From: Chitinophagales bacterium
GTDB taxonomy: Bacteria > Bacteroidota > Bacteroidia > Chitinophagales > JADIYW01
Direction: 5' to 3'
Assembly (NCBI GenBank): GCA_023957215.1
Contig: JAMLHH010000001.1
Location: 114,839 to 178,838, forward strand
DNA: 64,000 nucleotides
Below, piece by piece: positions 27,452-37,957 of this stretch; position 1 is the stretch's first letter; every line of letters begins with the position of its first letter. Position numbers and translations under genes: made by a program. The notes under the pieces were generated by a model. That model did no database searches. It saw only the letters and a program-made list of their open reading frames with translations, and was not told where the DNA came from.

Positions 27452-29971
27452 ATGCTAAAGACTATTAAAATCAGAATTGTTTTTTACATCTTCTTAATGG
27501 GAATGATTACCCAAATACAGGCACAAGATGTAGAATATAGAGAGGTAGTTATCAATGAAATTATGGCAAATCCCAATCCGCCGGTTGATAATCTCCCCAA
27601 TAATGAATATATAGAAATCTATAACCGATCGAATCAAAATATAGATTTGACCAATTGGACATTAAAAGATGCCTCCACGACTGTGGGTGTTTTTTCAAAT
27701 GCAAATATTGCACCACACGAGTATGCCATTATTTGTAAATTAGCGGATGAACCATTATTCACACCTTTTGGGAAAGTGGTGACTGTCAATAAATGGCCTG
27801 CACTCAATAATGACAAAGACAGTGTCGTCATACGGACTGCAACCGGTCAATTGGTCGATGCGGTCTATTATAGCGACACTTGGTATAAGGATGCAGGTAA
27901 AAAAACAGGGGGGTATAGTTTAGAACTGATCAATCCTACATTAAACTGCTCAGATGATAAAAATTGGATAGCTTCAAAAGCCGGCGATGGTGGTACTCCC
28001 GGTCAAAAAAATAGTGTTGAAGTCTTAATACCGGATACAATCGCTCCGATTATCAGTCAGATAAATATTTTAAATTCCCAATCAATCCAACTCACTTTTT
28101 CTAAATCCATAGATGTAGTGACAGCAGAAAACACCAATTTATACATTTTCACTCCTTCTATAGAGGTAGCTTCCATCCACTTCAATGTTGAGAGAAATAT
28201 CGCCACCATTGAATTGAGTGAGAGTTTGAATCCCGGTGCATTATATAACTTTCATGTTTTCGGCATCAATGATTGTGAGGGGAATGCTCTAAAAGATACC
28301 ACATTTGCCATTTCTATAGGTCAAAAAGCGACATTTAACGATATACTGATTACAGAAATCATGGCAAAACCTACACCTGTTGTAGGATTGCCTGAAGTAG
28401 AATACATAGAATTATACAACAATAGCGAAAAAGCAATTGACTTAAAAGGCATGGTGTTGAAAGCAAGTACGAGAACTGCTACATTTACAGGTGGCACACT
28501 TTTACCGCACGAATATGCAGTGGTCACTTCATCGGAGAATGTCGGTCTATTCAGTTTTTCACCCAAGGTGATAGGTCTCGATAAATTTCCTGCTTTGACG
28601 GATGGCGGTGCACAGTTATCTCTTAGTAACAGTGATGGCAGTGCCACCTTTCAAATCACTTATAGCAACGCTTGGTATGCAAGTTCTGAAAAGAAAGTCG
28701 GTGGTTGGTCTTTAGAGATGAAAGATCTTTTACAACCTTGCATAGAAAGAGAAAATTGGAGTGAATCTCAAGATCCGAAGGGAGGAACTCCCGGTCAGGT
28801 TAATTCTGTCAACGGTTCTCTGGGAGCAATAGCTTCGGTAGTAGCCGGCACAGTGGAATTTCACGATGCACACCACATACAAATACTTTTTTCAGGCAAG
28901 CTCCATCCAAATATAATTGATGATGTATCTATCCGTGTAGAGCCTCATTTGGAAATAGCTCATTTTCAGATTCAAACCAACACTCCTGATATTGTAGAAA
29001 TTGAATTTACTGATAATATAGTAGAAAACACGATTTACAAAATCACGATAGACGGGCTATATGATTGTGCAGGGAATGCGATAAAGTCTTCTACTTTGGA
29101 ATTTGGAATACCACAAACCGTTGAACCGGGCGATATCATCATCAATGAATTGCTCTACGATCCCAATACAGGCGGAACAGACTTTGTGGAATTGCTCAAT
29201 ATCAGTGATAAATTATTATCCGTTTCCGATTTACTGATTACTAGAGAAGATCCTTTGACACAAGCTGTCATTACCAATACCGATTTGTCCTCCGTGAAAA
29301 AATTGATATTTCCGGGAGATTATTTGGTCTTGTCTTCTAAAGGAGAAAATATCAGGGTACAATACAACACGCCGGGAGTCAGTGTATTTGCTGATGTGAG
29401 TAGTTTCCCAAATTATGTCAATGATGGAGGAATCGTAGGTTTGTATCGTAACGATAATACCGTACTCGAAAAATTTGAATACAATCCTAAGATGCATTTT
29501 AAGATGTTGAAAGTGACCAAGGGTGTTTCTTTGGAGCGCATTAATCCGAGAGTCTCTACCGAAGAAGTTTCCAATTGGAACTCGGCAGCTCTTTCCGTTG
29601 GCGGGGCGACTCCGGGATATAAAAATAGTCAATATTTACAGGTTATTCCTAAAGGAAAGCTCTCCGTATCTCCGGAAGTATTCTCACCCGATAATGACGG
29701 AGTAGATGACGTACTTGGTGTTTCTTATCAATTGGACAAAGCCGATTATGTAGGCTCGGCTTCTGTCTATACGATAGAAGGGATTCCTGTCAAAACTTTG
29801 TTTAGCCAACAGACTTTATCCCAAGAAGGATTTTTCACATGGGATGGCTTGGATAAGGATGATAAAAAAGCCAGAGTCGGTATTTATGTTGTCGTTTTAG
29901 AGTTGTACAATCTCAAAGGGAAAAGTGAGATTCTTAGAACGAAATGTGTATTAGCTGCCAGAAACAGATAG
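27452..29971 (+). CDS. Secreted lamin-tail-domain protein
   Basis: An 839-residue exported protein (signal IVFYIFLMGMITQIQAQ). Three lamin-tail domains start near residues 31 (NEYIEIYNRS), 290 (EYIELYNNS) and 560 (FVELLNIS). They alternate with Ig-like segments of similar wording (SIQLTFSKSID; IYKITIDGLYDCAGNAI). The C-terminus (VFSPDNDGVDDVLGVSYQLD; FFTWDGLDKDDKKARVGIYV) resembles FlgD-like/gliding-associated C-terminal domains linked to T9SS export. Surface adhesion or structural roles are inferred; lamin-tail proteins in bacteria have no fixed function. Confidence 0.82.
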   Translation: MLKTIKIRIVFYIFLMGMITQIQAQDVEYREVVINEIMANPNPPVDNLPNNEYIEIYNRSNQNIDLTNWTLKDASTTVGVFSNANIAPHEYAIICKLADEPLFTPFGKVVTVNKWPALNNDKDSVVIRTATGQLVDAVYYSDTWYKDAGKKTGGYSLELINPTLNCSDDKNWIASKAGDGGTPGQKNSVEVLIPDTIAPIISQINILNSQSIQLTFSKSIDVVTAENTNLYIFTPSIEVASIHFNVERNIATIELSESLNPGALYNFHVFGINDCEGNALKDTTFAISIGQKATFNDILITEIMAKPTPVVGLPEVEYIELYNNSEKAIDLKGMVLKASTRTATFTGGTLLPHEYAVVTSSENVGLFSFSPKVIGLDKFPALTDGGAQLSLSNSDGSATFQITYSNAWYASSEKKVGGWSLEMKDLLQPCIERENWSESQDPKGGTPGQVNSVNGSLGAIASVVAGTVEFHDAHHIQILFSGKLHPNIIDDVSIRVEPHLEIAHFQIQTNTPDIVEIEFTDNIVENTIYKITIDGLYDCAGNAIKSSTLEFGIPQTVEPGDIIINELLYDPNTGGTDFVELLNISDKLLSVSDLLITREDPLTQAVITNTDLSSVKKLIFPGDYLVLSSKGENIRVQYNTPGVSVFADVSSFPNYVNDGGIVGLYRNDNTVLEKFEYNPKMHFKMLKVTKGVSLERINPRVSTEEVSNWNSAALSVGGATPGYKNSQYLQVIPKGKLSVSPEVFSPDNDGVDDVLGVSYQLDKADYVGSASVYTIEGIPVKTLFSQQTLSQEGFFTWDGLDKDDKKARVGIYVVVLELYNLKGKSEILRTKCVLAARNR

Positions 29972-30002
29972 CCAAAAAGTATATAGTCAAAATCAAACAA
30001 AA

Positions 30003-30035
30003 AAGCCCCGATAGCAATAAATGCTATCGGGGCTT
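30003..30035 (-). terminator. Terminator between lamin-tail gene and small minus-strand gene
   Basis: A perfect 14-bp GC-rich stem (30003-30016 with 30022-30035) and a 5-base loop. On the minus strand it is followed by TTTTTTG and lies 6 bp after the stop of the 111-codon gene. It may also stop the plus-strand transcript, though its T-tract on that side is weak. Confidence 0.88.
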
Positions 30036-30041
30036 GTCATT

Positions 30042-30377
30042 TTAGATCTTGAAAATTCTCAATTTATTTGTTTTAGGTTTAAAAAATCTGTTGATAACGG
30101 GGTTGTTAAAGGCGCTTAGGATATCGTTCCAGATGGAATTGGTTTCACTTTTAAAAACTTCCATAGAGATGAGTTGATATTTGTATCTTTCTTTGAGTTG
30201 TATGTATCTTTTGTCCGAAAAAAGTAGTTCGTTTTTTAATTTGGTGAGTTCAGTCTGCACGACATAATCTCCTTTCGGGATGTAATAGATATACTGTGCG
30301 TTGTACCTGCTTTTTGCCGTTTGGATGAAATCTAAGACCAATTGTTCTTTGGATGAAATGACATTGTTTGTTTTCAT
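30042..30377 (-). CDS. Hypothetical 111-residue protein with structured leader
   Basis: A basic, helical cytoplasmic protein with no recognised domain (parts: SSKEQLVLDFIQTAKSRY; IPKGDYVVQTELTKLKNELL). It is a complete transcription unit: a perfect TATCTTTG promoter element at 30627-30634, a leader of about 245 nt with a folded region, the ORF, and a strong terminator 6 bp after the stop. It lies at the edge of the mobile-element island. Confidence 0.6.
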   Translation of the reverse strand: MKTNNVISSKEQLVLDFIQTAKSRYNAQYIYYIPKGDYVVQTELTKLKNELLFSDKRYIQLKERYKYQLISMEVFKSETNSIWNDILSAFNNPVINRFFKPKTNKLRIFKI

Positions 30378-30466
30378 GGAATTAAAGATTTAAGATTTGG
30401 AAATGAATGACTTAGTCAATATGACCTTTTCCTTTGGGTAGGACACTTGACGAAGACTATCTGTCA

Positions 30467-30540
30467 AAGAACTGCGGTGCTTAAAGGCACACGACTCCCG
30501 ATACAGCTCTCTTTGAGCCTTTCGAGGTTAGTCAGTTCTT
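30467..30540 (-). ncRNA. Structured leader RNA candidate
   Basis: On the minus strand, AAGAACTG (30540-30533) pairs perfectly with CAGTTCTT (30474-30467) and encloses three small hairpins: CCT/AGG-type at 30518-30527, GCTC/GAGC at 30506-30518, and GTGC/GCAC at 30477-30490. The result is a cloverleaf-like multibranch. The region also contains GAGCTGTAT and CAGTTC, faintly like domain V of a group II intron, but the spacing is 41 nt rather than the usual 34 and no reverse transcriptase is present. No Rfam family is recognised. Confidence 0.35.
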
Positions 30541-30626
30541 CGATATGTCTGTCGCTAATGTTCCATCTTTAATTCCTGTATATTGGGTCTTTTTAGATTT
30601 TGAATACTCTTTATCAAATAGTTTGC

Positions 30627-30634
30627 CAAAGATA
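30627..30634 (-). promoter_or_regulatory. Promoter -7 element for the structured leader
   Basis: Perfect TATCTTTG on the minus strand, about 90 bases before the folded region and 250 before the ORF. Confidence 0.5.
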
Positions 30635-30672
30635 TGAAGTTTGAGTGGAAGTGAAAAATGTTTTGAAAGGGA

Positions 30673-31118
30673 ATGATGTTCGTTTGTGTTTTTATAGGTA
30701 AAAGGCTGGTAAAAGCTCCTAAAGTTTATCTGTCTGATTCGGGAATGGTAACTGCCCTTTTAAATCTACATTCTTTTGATGAGCTGTTTGGTCATCCCGG
30801 ATTTGGTGCTTTATGGGAAACTATCGTTTTAGCTAATCTCAGAGGTCATTTCCCTAATAACGAAATCTTTTTTACCGCACTTCGAGTGGAGCAGAAATTG
30901 ACTTTGTGTTAAAGCATGGACAGCATGTTTTCGCTATTGAATGTAAAGCGTCTCACGCACCCCAACTTTTCAAGGGAAACCATTATGCTATGGAAGATAT
31001 TCATGCAAATCATAATTTAATAGTAATTCCAAATAAAATGGAATGGTTCATGCAAAGAGATATAGATGTGGTATCTTTAGATGAGTTAATTCATAAAATA
31101 AAGAACTTTAAGGAGTGA
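30673..31118 (+). pseudogene. DUF4143 ATPase remnant (truncated and frameshifted)
   Basis: Only the DUF4143 C-terminal domain remains; the ATPase half is gone. The first piece reads KRLVKAPKVYLSDSGMVTALL and GHPGFGALWETIVLANLRG, the second AEIDFVLKHGQHVFAIECKA and ends at 31118. A frameshift lies in or beside the T run at 30868-30873: one extra T would restore RTSSGAEIDF and join the halves. The second fragment continues to a normal C-terminus (VVSLDELIHKIKNF). It is distinct from the intact relative at 8130-9350, with different sequence in shared regions. Confidence 0.85.
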
Positions 31119-31608
31119 AACCCGAATGGAAATGCCACTTACTGATTCTCTTCAAAAGTGTGGTAAAACATTAGATACAATGGACGACAAATGAATTTTA
31201 AATGGCTTGGGTGAGTTGGTAAGATGGTGATGTAAACATTTTGTTTGTAACAAATTGAGAAAGGAAACTATACAATTGCTCTTCTTTTATAAAGAATTCC
31301 CTATTATTAATCTGATTGTATAATACCGATATTTTTCTTGTATTTGCGTATGGAAAAATTAGACTTGAGGAAATTAAATGAACAAGAAGCTTTAGGTATC
31401 CGTAAATCTGCCTTAAAGATGGTTCAATCAGGGTTAAAACAAAAAAAGGTATGTGAGCTATTAGGCTTACGCCCCAATACAGTAAATGATTGGTGTAAGA
31501 AATATAAAGAAAAAGGCAGCAAAGGTCTTTGCTCCAAAAAACGTGGAGCTAAATCTGAAGACAGGAAATTATTGACAGCAGAACAAGAGCATCAGGTTCA
31601 AAAAAAGA

Positions 31609-31613
31609 TAATA
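31609..31613. repeat. Left copy of target-site duplication TAATA
   Basis: TAATA directly before the IS1380-type element; the right copy is at 33183-33187. Confidence 0.8.
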
Positions 31614-33182
31614 CCTAAATTCCGCAAGCGTTATTCACAATAACCTCTTGAAAGCTTCATAAATAAAGGCTTGCAGAAGCTGCAAGCCTTCCAATGTTTT
31701 TCACTACTTTAGTGATATGTACAAAACATTGAATTCAAATATAAGTTCTTTTGGCGGAATAGCAATGATTCACCACCTATTTTCTAAGCATGGAGTTGCA
31801 GATTTATAAATAACGGAGCTGGGTAGTAGAGGCATACAGGCAAAATACGATTATTCTGATATCCTGTTAAGCTCAATCTACACAACATTTTGCGGTGGGA
31901 GTGCAACCGAAGACGTTAACTACATTCGAGAAAACACACTTAATCATCTGAAAGGAATCGAAATTCCATCAGCAGATACACCTAAGAGCAAATAAAGAAT
32001 TGTCTGTTGATTGTGATTTCCTGCAAACCGATACAGGTAAAGAGAATAAAGTCAATATCAACACTCGTATGAATCGTTTTTTATTGCGAGGAGCAATCCA
32101 ATTTAAACAGATTGACCTTCAGATAAGGCACTTGTGTATGATTATGACAACCAATTCACTCCGGCTGAAAATACGATGCAACCTACAGTTATAAAGGGGC
32201 ACGAGGGTATTTCTCTGGTGTTGCAAACCATCGGGAATGTTCCCTTTTCAATTGAGGGGAGAAATGGAAACCAACGTGAAGACCGAGCAACTTGCTACTC
32301 ATAAAAGGAATATTGAGTTATTAAAAAAAGCAGAAGGTATCCATCCACAAAGAGCACGGATGGACATGCGGTTCTTACAATCAAAGAAGTAACCGATTTT
32401 TTCCATCAGATGGGTACTCACTTTTTTCATCAGAGCCAATCAATCTATGAAAATCTTCTTGTCTGCAATTTCTAAATTAGAAAATTGGAATAGCTGTAGG
32501 ATTGGAATTGAAAAAACTATCAAACCAATAGTATGGGATATAACTCGAAAGCATGCCCATCGTATAATTGCTTATAGGCAACCCAATTCTACAGGGCAAA
32601 CCAATGCTTTTACTGGTGATGCCTACAGTTATCTATTCATCATCACCATGACTGGGCGATTCGAACGAGACGCCATCATTTTCTACAATAAAAGAGGAGG
32701 CAGTGAACGTGTTTGACATTCAAAACAATGACTTCAACTGGAAATACATGCCTCATAGTGACTTAGAGTATAATACCGTTTACCTAATCATTATGGCTTT
32801 TGCCTATATTCTTATCGGTTCATTATAAACTCATTTGTTGGTCTGGTAGAGGGGATGATACTTCTTCAAGGATATTAAAGAAGTTTATTTTAGAGTCATT
32901 TGTATTCCTCTTAAAATAGTCAGAACGGGCAGAAGCACTTACTACAAGTTTGCCACTAAAAACGAGAAACTGATTGAAATGATTAACTCGGCTTAAACAA
33001 ATGATTTAATCTAAACAAAAGCTCTCCCGATTAGCTTATCGACAGAACTGGGTAAAAGGGAAGTTGTGTTCAAAAATTAGATTTTAGGATACCAAGCCCA
33101 TACCAAACCTACTCGCAGGGTAAAAAACCTACTTGTAAAATAAATCAGCTAACCAAAAAAATTAGTCGTGCGGAATTTTAGG
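31614..33182 (+). mobile_element. Degenerate IS1380-type insertion sequence nested in the IS630 element
   Basis: A 1569-bp element with inverted ends CCTAAATTCCGCA (left, 31614) and CCTAAAATTCCGCA (right, read on the minus strand from 33182), flanked by TAATA on both sides. A 5-bp duplication and CC termini fit the IS1380 family. It carries one broken transposase gene. Confidence 0.8.
31717..32997 (+). pseudogene. IS1380-type transposase, multiply disrupted
   Basis: Reads in pieces as MYKTLNSNISSFGGIAMIHH..., an IS1380-type start, then TTFCGGSATEDVNYIRENTL, FLQTDTGKENKVNINTRMNR, and AHRIIAYRQPNSTGQTNAF. Disruptions include an in-frame stop at 31807-31809, frameshifts near 31980 and 32370, and more after 32650. 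The C-terminal residues NEKLIEMINSA end at 32995-32997. The fragments at 32000-32194 and 32447-32716 belong to it. It cannot make an active transposase. Confidence 0.8.
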
Positions 33183-33187
33183 TAATA
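33183..33187. repeat. Right copy of target-site duplication TAATA
   Basis: Second TAATA, directly after the IS1380-type right end and continuing in frame with the IS630 transposase. Confidence 0.8.
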
Positions 33188-34046
33188 GATAAAATGCCTG
33201 AGCAGTTAAAACTTGATTATGCTTTATGGACAAGAAAAGCAATCAAAGAATTGGTTGAAAGAGAATTTGGGATAGTTATTTCTATCAGTGCCATGGGCGT
33301 TTACTTGAGGAAGTGGGGTTTTACCCCTCAAAAGCCAAAGAAGCAAGCTTACGAACAATGCCCGAAGAAAGTCCAAAAATGGCTGGATGAGCAATATCCG
33401 GCTATCAAAAAACAAGCTAAAGAAGAAGATGCTGAAATTTTCTGGGGCGATGAGACCGGAATCAAAAACCAGTGTAATCACGGCAGAAGTTATGCACCTA
33501 AGGGGGAAACACCTGTAAAAAAGAGTATGTCCAAACGTTTTTCGGTAAATATGGTGTCGGCAGTCAACAATCAGGGTAAAGTCCATTTTATGATATACTC
33601 CGACTCTATGAATACCGATAGATTGATTGAATTCATGACACAACTCATTAAGGCAAATCGAAGAAAGGTTTATTTGATATTGGACAACCTTCGGGTTCAT
33701 CACAGTAAAATCGTCAAGGAATGGGTTGAGAGAAACAAAGAAAAGATTGCATTATACTATCTGCCTTCTTATTCTCCTGAACGGAATCCTGACGAATATC
33801 TGAACTGTGATCTGAAACAGGGAATGTCGGCAAAAAAGTCACCAAAGAACAAAGAAACGCTACAAAATAATGTACAGAACCATATGGAAATGCTATCAGT
33901 CAGTCCGCAAAGAGTTATGAAATATTTTGAACACAGAGATATTCAGTATGCGGCATAGGAAAATATCGGTCAATATATGCCGGGTTAATAAAATAGAAAA
34001 TGAATATATCAAACTCGCTTAAAGATTAAAATTTTTACCTTACTAT

Positions 34047-34328
34047 ATGCTGATGAATAAGATTTTAGACATCAAAAATATACAAATGGCCTTTGCGCAC
34101 TCTTTTACCGGAATATCAGGTAAGGAGGAAAAAGAATATGCCAATATCTTAAAAGGTATTGATGTCTCTTTTACTCCGGGAAAAGCGACAGCTTTATTGG
34201 GGACAAATGGGAGTGGGAAAAGTACTTTGTTTAATATCATCTGTGGACTTTTAAAACCTACAAAGGGTGAAATAAAATACTATTATCAAGATAAAATTGC
34301 CGGCAGTCTTACTATACAACTGACTTAA
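34047..34328 (+). pseudogene. Truncated ABC transporter ATPase
   Basis: 93 codons: a normal N-terminus of an ABC ATPase with Walker A LLGTNGSGKSTLF (about residue 50) and IICGLLKPTKGEI, but no Q-loop, signature or Walker B. Homology stops near residue 83 and a stop codon follows. The next 160 bases hold no recognisable rest of the gene. The insert between residues 15 and 30 (SFTGISGKEEKEYANIL) is like LivF/LivG-type ATPases. It lies 76 bp after the IS630 right end and is probably a deletion remnant. Confidence 0.75.
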
Positions 34329-34487
34329 AAGAACAGATTAAAGGATGGAACTAAATATTTTTCTCGAATATACCATCAAACACAATATCTTTTTCCGTAC
34401 AACAACTGACCAACAGTTTTTAATTTTGAGTAAATTGCAGTCCTAAAACATTTTCAACACTTATAAAGTGTAAAACGTTATTGTCTT

Positions 34488-37400
34488 ATGAGTCAGGAAG
34501 TTCAAATATATCAGTTAAAAAATAAAGTGAGAATCGTCACTGCCGGTTCATTGTTTGACGGTCACGATGTATCTATCAATATCATGCGCAGAATCATGCA
34601 ATCCAGTGGCGCAGAAGTTATACATCTCGGCCACAATCGCTCAGTGAGAGAAATAGTAGATTGTGCCGTACAGGAAGACGCAAATGCAATAGCCATTACC
34701 TCCTACCAAGGTGGTCATGTCGAATTTTTGAAATATATGTACGACCTTTTGAAAGAAAAAGGCTGTGGGTATATCCGAATTTTTGCCGGTGGTGGTGGAA
34801 CTATTTTACCATCAGAACAAAAAGAATTAGAAGATTACGGAATAGACAAAATCTATTCACCGGACGATGGAAGAAGTATGGGATTACAAGGAATGATCAA
34901 TGACCTTTTGGAAAAAATTGACCATCCTACCGGAAATAAAGCACACTTACACTTAGACAAATTAAAAGCAAAAGAGGCCAAAGAGATAGGAGAATTAATT
35001 TCTACGGCCGAAAACTATCCTGAAGTTTTTAATGAAATCAAGAAAGAAATCGTTCAGTCCATTGACAAAAAACATATCATCCCGGTTTTGGGTATCACCG
35101 GTACAGGTGGAGCAGGAAAGTCCTCTTTGACAGATGAATTAGTCAGAAGATTTTTGGCGGACTTTACGGGCAAAACGGTAGCAATTATATCTATTGACCC
35201 ATCTCGTAGAAAGACCGGTGGAGCTTTACTCGGTGACAGAATCCGTATGAACAGTATACAAAACGAAAGGGTTTTTATGCGTTCGATGGCGACTCGTCAG
35301 ACCAATGCAAGTATCTCTGACACTTTGCATGATGCTATAGATATTTTCAAAGCGGCCAACTTCGATTTAATCATACTTGAAACTTCAGGTATCGGACAGT
35401 CGGGAACAGAAGTCGTGGATTTCTCGGATGTTTCATTATACGTCATGACTCCGGAATATGGTGCAGCATCTCAATTAGAAAAAATTGATATGCTCGATTA
35501 TGCAGATGTCGTGGCTATCAATAAATTTGACAAGCGCAGCGCTGATGATGCACTCAGGGATGTCAAAAAACAAATCCAAAGAAATAGAAATCTATTTGAT
35601 ATCGACCCCAAAAATATGCCGGTCTATGGCAGTATCGCCTCACAATTTAACGATCCGGGAACGACACTTTTATACAAATCTGTCATGGATGTTATCGCCG
35701 GAAAAACCAGTGCAGATTTACATACACGCATTGATTTGGGTAAGGATATTCCTGAAAAAATCTTTATCATTCCACCATCCAGAGTACGTTATTTGTCTGA
35801 AATTGTAGATAAAAATCGCAATTATGACAAATGGGTAGAAGAGCAAAGTAAAATAGCAGAAGATTTATATGCGCTCAATCATGCTTTGGAAATTGCAGAC
35901 GAAAAAGCCAAAGAATCCATCCAACGGACTATCGATAAAGAACTCTTAAAATACAGTCCGGAATGTCGAGTGATTATAGAAGGATGGGACGAACTCAAAG
36001 CACAATATGCCGCTGATGAGTTTGTGTATAAAGTCAGAAACAAGGATATAAAGATCAAAACTTTCACCGAGTCACTATCACACCTCAAAATACCTAAGAT
36101 ATCACTTCCTAAGTACAAAAACTGGGGAGATATTCTCAAATGGGTGTTGAGGGAAAATGTGCCGGGCAGCTTTCCATATACCGCAGGTGTTTTCCCGTTC
36201 AAAAGACAAGGTGAAGACCCGACCAGAATGTTTGCCGGAGAGGGCGGGCCTGAAAGAACCAACAAAAGGTTTCATTATGTCTCTATGGGACTTCCTGCCA
36301 AAAGACTTTCGACCGCATTTGACAGTGTGACTTTGTACGGTGAAGATCCGGCAGGGCGACCTGATATTTATGGCAAAATTGGAAACAGCGGTGTTTCTAT
36401 CTGTTCTCTAGACGATGCCAAGAAACTGTACAGCGGTTTTGATTTGTGTAATCCAAATACATCAGTTTCTATGACCATTAACGGTCCGGCAGCTACTATT
36501 TGTGCATTTTTTATGAATGCCGCTATTGACCAGCAGTGTGAAAAATATATCATCGAAAATGATTTACAAGATGAAGTCAACAAGAAAATAGATGCCATTT
36601 TCGCTCAAAAAGGTGCTATCAGACCCACTTATTACGGAGATTTACCGGAGGGGAATGATGGTTTGGGTTTGATGCTTTTGGGTGTCACCGGCGATCAAGT
36701 GCTACCACGAGATGTATATGAAAAGTTAAAAGCTTTTGCTTTGTCACAAGTGAGAGGTACGGTACAAGCTGATATCTTAAAAGAAGATCAGGCACAAAAT
36801 ACCTGTATCTTTAGTACAGAATTTTCACTCAAACTCATGGGTGATGTACAGCAGTATTTCATTGACCAAAAAGTGAAAAACTTTTACTCCGTTTCCATTT
36901 CAGGTTATCACATTGCCGAAGCAGGAGCTAATCCGATTACACAGTTAGCATTGACACTTTCTAACGGTTTTTCATTCGTAGAATATTATCTCAGCCGAGG
37001 GATGCACATTGATGATTTTGCACCAAATCTTTCTTTCTTTTTCTCTAATGGAATAGATCCCGAATACGCAGTCATCGGTAGAGTAGCGAGAAGAATTTGG
37101 GCCAAAGCCATGAAATATGTCTATGGAGGAAACGAACGTTCGCAAAAATTGAAATATCACATACAGACTTCCGGTAGAAGTTTGCACGCACAGGAAATCA
37201 GTTTTAATGATATCCGCACTACTTTACAAGCCTTGTATGCTATTTATGATAATTGTAACTCTTTACACACTAATGCGTATGATGAAGCGATTACGACGCC
37301 TACGGAAGAAAGCGTAAGAAGAGCGATAGCTATACAACTTATTATCAATCATGAATTAGGTTTGGCTAAAAATGAAAACCCCAATCAAGGTTCATTTATC

Positions 37401-37853
37401 ATAGAAGAACTCACCGATTTGGTAGAAGAAGCCGTATATGAAGAGTTTAACAGACTGACAGATAGAGGTGGTGTTTTGGGTGCGATGGAAACCATGTACC
37501 AACGTGGAAAAATTCAGGAAGAAAGTATTTATTACGAACGTAAAAAACAATCCGGTGAGCTACCGATTATGGGTGTCAATACGTTCTTGTCCAAAGAAGG
37601 TTCGCCGACTATCATTCCGAAAGAAGTAATACGTGCTACTACGGAAGAAAAAAAGCTACAAATCAGCAATTTGGCAGCATTACAAAGCTTTCACCAATCT
37701 GAATCTTTTACAGAATTGAAAAAATTAAAAGAGGCGGCACTCAAAAATGCCAATATGTTTGAAGTTTTGATGGAGACTGTAAAAACTTGTTCTCTCGGAC
37801 AGATTACACATGCACTTTTTGAAGTAGGCGGTCAATACAGAAGAAATATGTAA
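34488..37853 (+). CDS. icmF: Fused isobutyryl-CoA mutase IcmF
   Basis: Adenosylcobalamin-dependent mutase that interconverts isobutyryl-CoA and n-butyryl-CoA, fused to its own G-protein chaperone. Order in 1121 residues: B12-binding domain ([15 protein letters not shown], base-off His, about 24), MeaB-like GTPase ([12 protein letters not shown] about 202; NKFDKR about 344), linker, and substrate domain ([20 protein letters not shown] about 563; [15 protein letters not shown]). The Phe in GVFPFKR matches the residue that separates IcmF from methylmalonyl-CoA mutase (Tyr). It needs cobalamin, which the locus at 58-61 kb would import. Confidence 0.93.
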   Translation: MSQEVQIYQLKNKVRIVTAGSLFDGHDVSINIMRRIMQSSGAEVIHLGHNRSVREIVDCAVQEDANAIAITSYQGGHVEFLKYMYDLLKEKGCGYIRIFAGGGGTILPSEQKELEDYGIDKIYSPDDGRSMGLQGMINDLLEKIDHPTGNKAHLHLDKLKAKEAKEIGELISTAENYPEVFNEIKKEIVQSIDKKHIIPVLGITGTGGAGKSSLTDELVRRFLADFTGKTVAIISIDPSRRKTGGALLGDRIRMNSIQNERVFMRSMATRQTNASISDTLHDAIDIFKAANFDLIILETSGIGQSGTEVVDFSDVSLYVMTPEYGAASQLEKIDMLDYADVVAINKFDKRSADDALRDVKKQIQRNRNLFDIDPKNMPVYGSIASQFNDPGTTLLYKSVMDVIAGKTSADLHTRIDLGKDIPEKIFIIPPSRVRYLSEIVDKNRNYDKWVEEQSKIAEDLYALNHALEIADEKAKESIQRTIDKELLKYSPECRVIIEGWDELKAQYAADEFVYKVRNKDIKIKTFTESLSHLKIPKISLPKYKNWGDILKWVLRENVPGSFPYTAGVFPFKRQGEDPTRMFAGEGGPERTNKRFHYVSMGLPAKRLSTAFDSVTLYGEDPAGRPDIYGKIGNSGVSICSLDDAKKLYSGFDLCNPNTSVSMTINGPAATICAFFMNAAIDQQCEKYIIENDLQDEVNKKIDAIFAQKGAIRPTYYGDLPEGNDGLGLMLLGVTGDQVLPRDVYEKLKAFALSQVRGTVQADILKEDQAQNTCIFSTEFSLKLMGDVQQYFIDQKVKNFYSVSISGYHIAEAGANPITQLALTLSNGFSFVEYYLSRGMHIDDFAPNLSFFFSNGIDPEYAVIGRVARRIWAKAMKYVYGGNERSQKLKYHIQTSGRSLHAQEISFNDIRTTLQALYAIYDNCNSLHTNAYDEAITTPTEESVRRAIAIQLIINHELGLAKNENPNQGSFIIEELTDLVEEAVYEEFNRLTDRGGVLGAMETMYQRGKIQEESIYYERKKQSGELPIMGVNTFLSKEGSPTIIPKEVIRATTEEKKLQISNLAALQSFHQSESFTELKKLKEAALKNANMFEVLMETVKTCSLGQITHALFEVGGQYRRNM

Positions 37854-37957
37854 GTCTGTAAAAGGTTGTCTTGTGTTAAGTTTCTTGTAAAAGAATCGTT
37901 TTATTTTTCTATAATAAGTATTGAAAAGTTTAAATTCGCTATCCATAATAAAGACAA

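Larger units (their letters stand above)
31350..33958 (+). pseudogene. IS630-type transposase interrupted by an insertion
   Basis: The two parts are 31350-31613 (88 codons, helix-turn-helix: KKVCELLGLRPNTVNDWCKK) and 33188-33958 (256 codons, DDE domain: FWGDETGIKNQ, VYLILDNLRVHH, SPERNPDEYLN). Removing 31614-33187 (insert plus one target copy) rejoins VQKKII to DKMPEQ in frame as a 344-residue transposase with no stop or frameshift. I use ATG 31350; a TTG at 31338 is in frame but within the inverted repeat. The gene is inactive only because of the insertion. Confidence 0.88.
31325..33970 (+). mobile_element. IS630-family insertion sequence, split by an IS1380-type element
   Basis: Terminal inverted repeats: ACCGATATTTTTC (31325-31337) and GAAAATATCGGT (33959-33970). 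Without the insert it would be about 1.07 kb, normal for IS630. Ends are approximate to a few bases; similarity continues outward as TATAAT/TATATT, so the TA target dinucleotide could not be fixed. Confidence 0.75.

Noticed and set aside
30378..30660. Intact group II intron
   Set aside because: No reverse transcriptase ORF is present, and the domain-V-like segment has 41 nt rather than 34; at most a remnant, kept as an alternative for the folded leader.
31338..31643. A separate 101-codon gene ending in FRKRYSQ
   Set aside because: Its last residues are read from the inserted IS1380-type end; it is the N-terminal half of the IS630 transposase.
32000..32716. Two independent small ORFs (32000-32194, 32447-32716)
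   Set aside because: They are frame fragments of the degenerate IS1380-type transposase.
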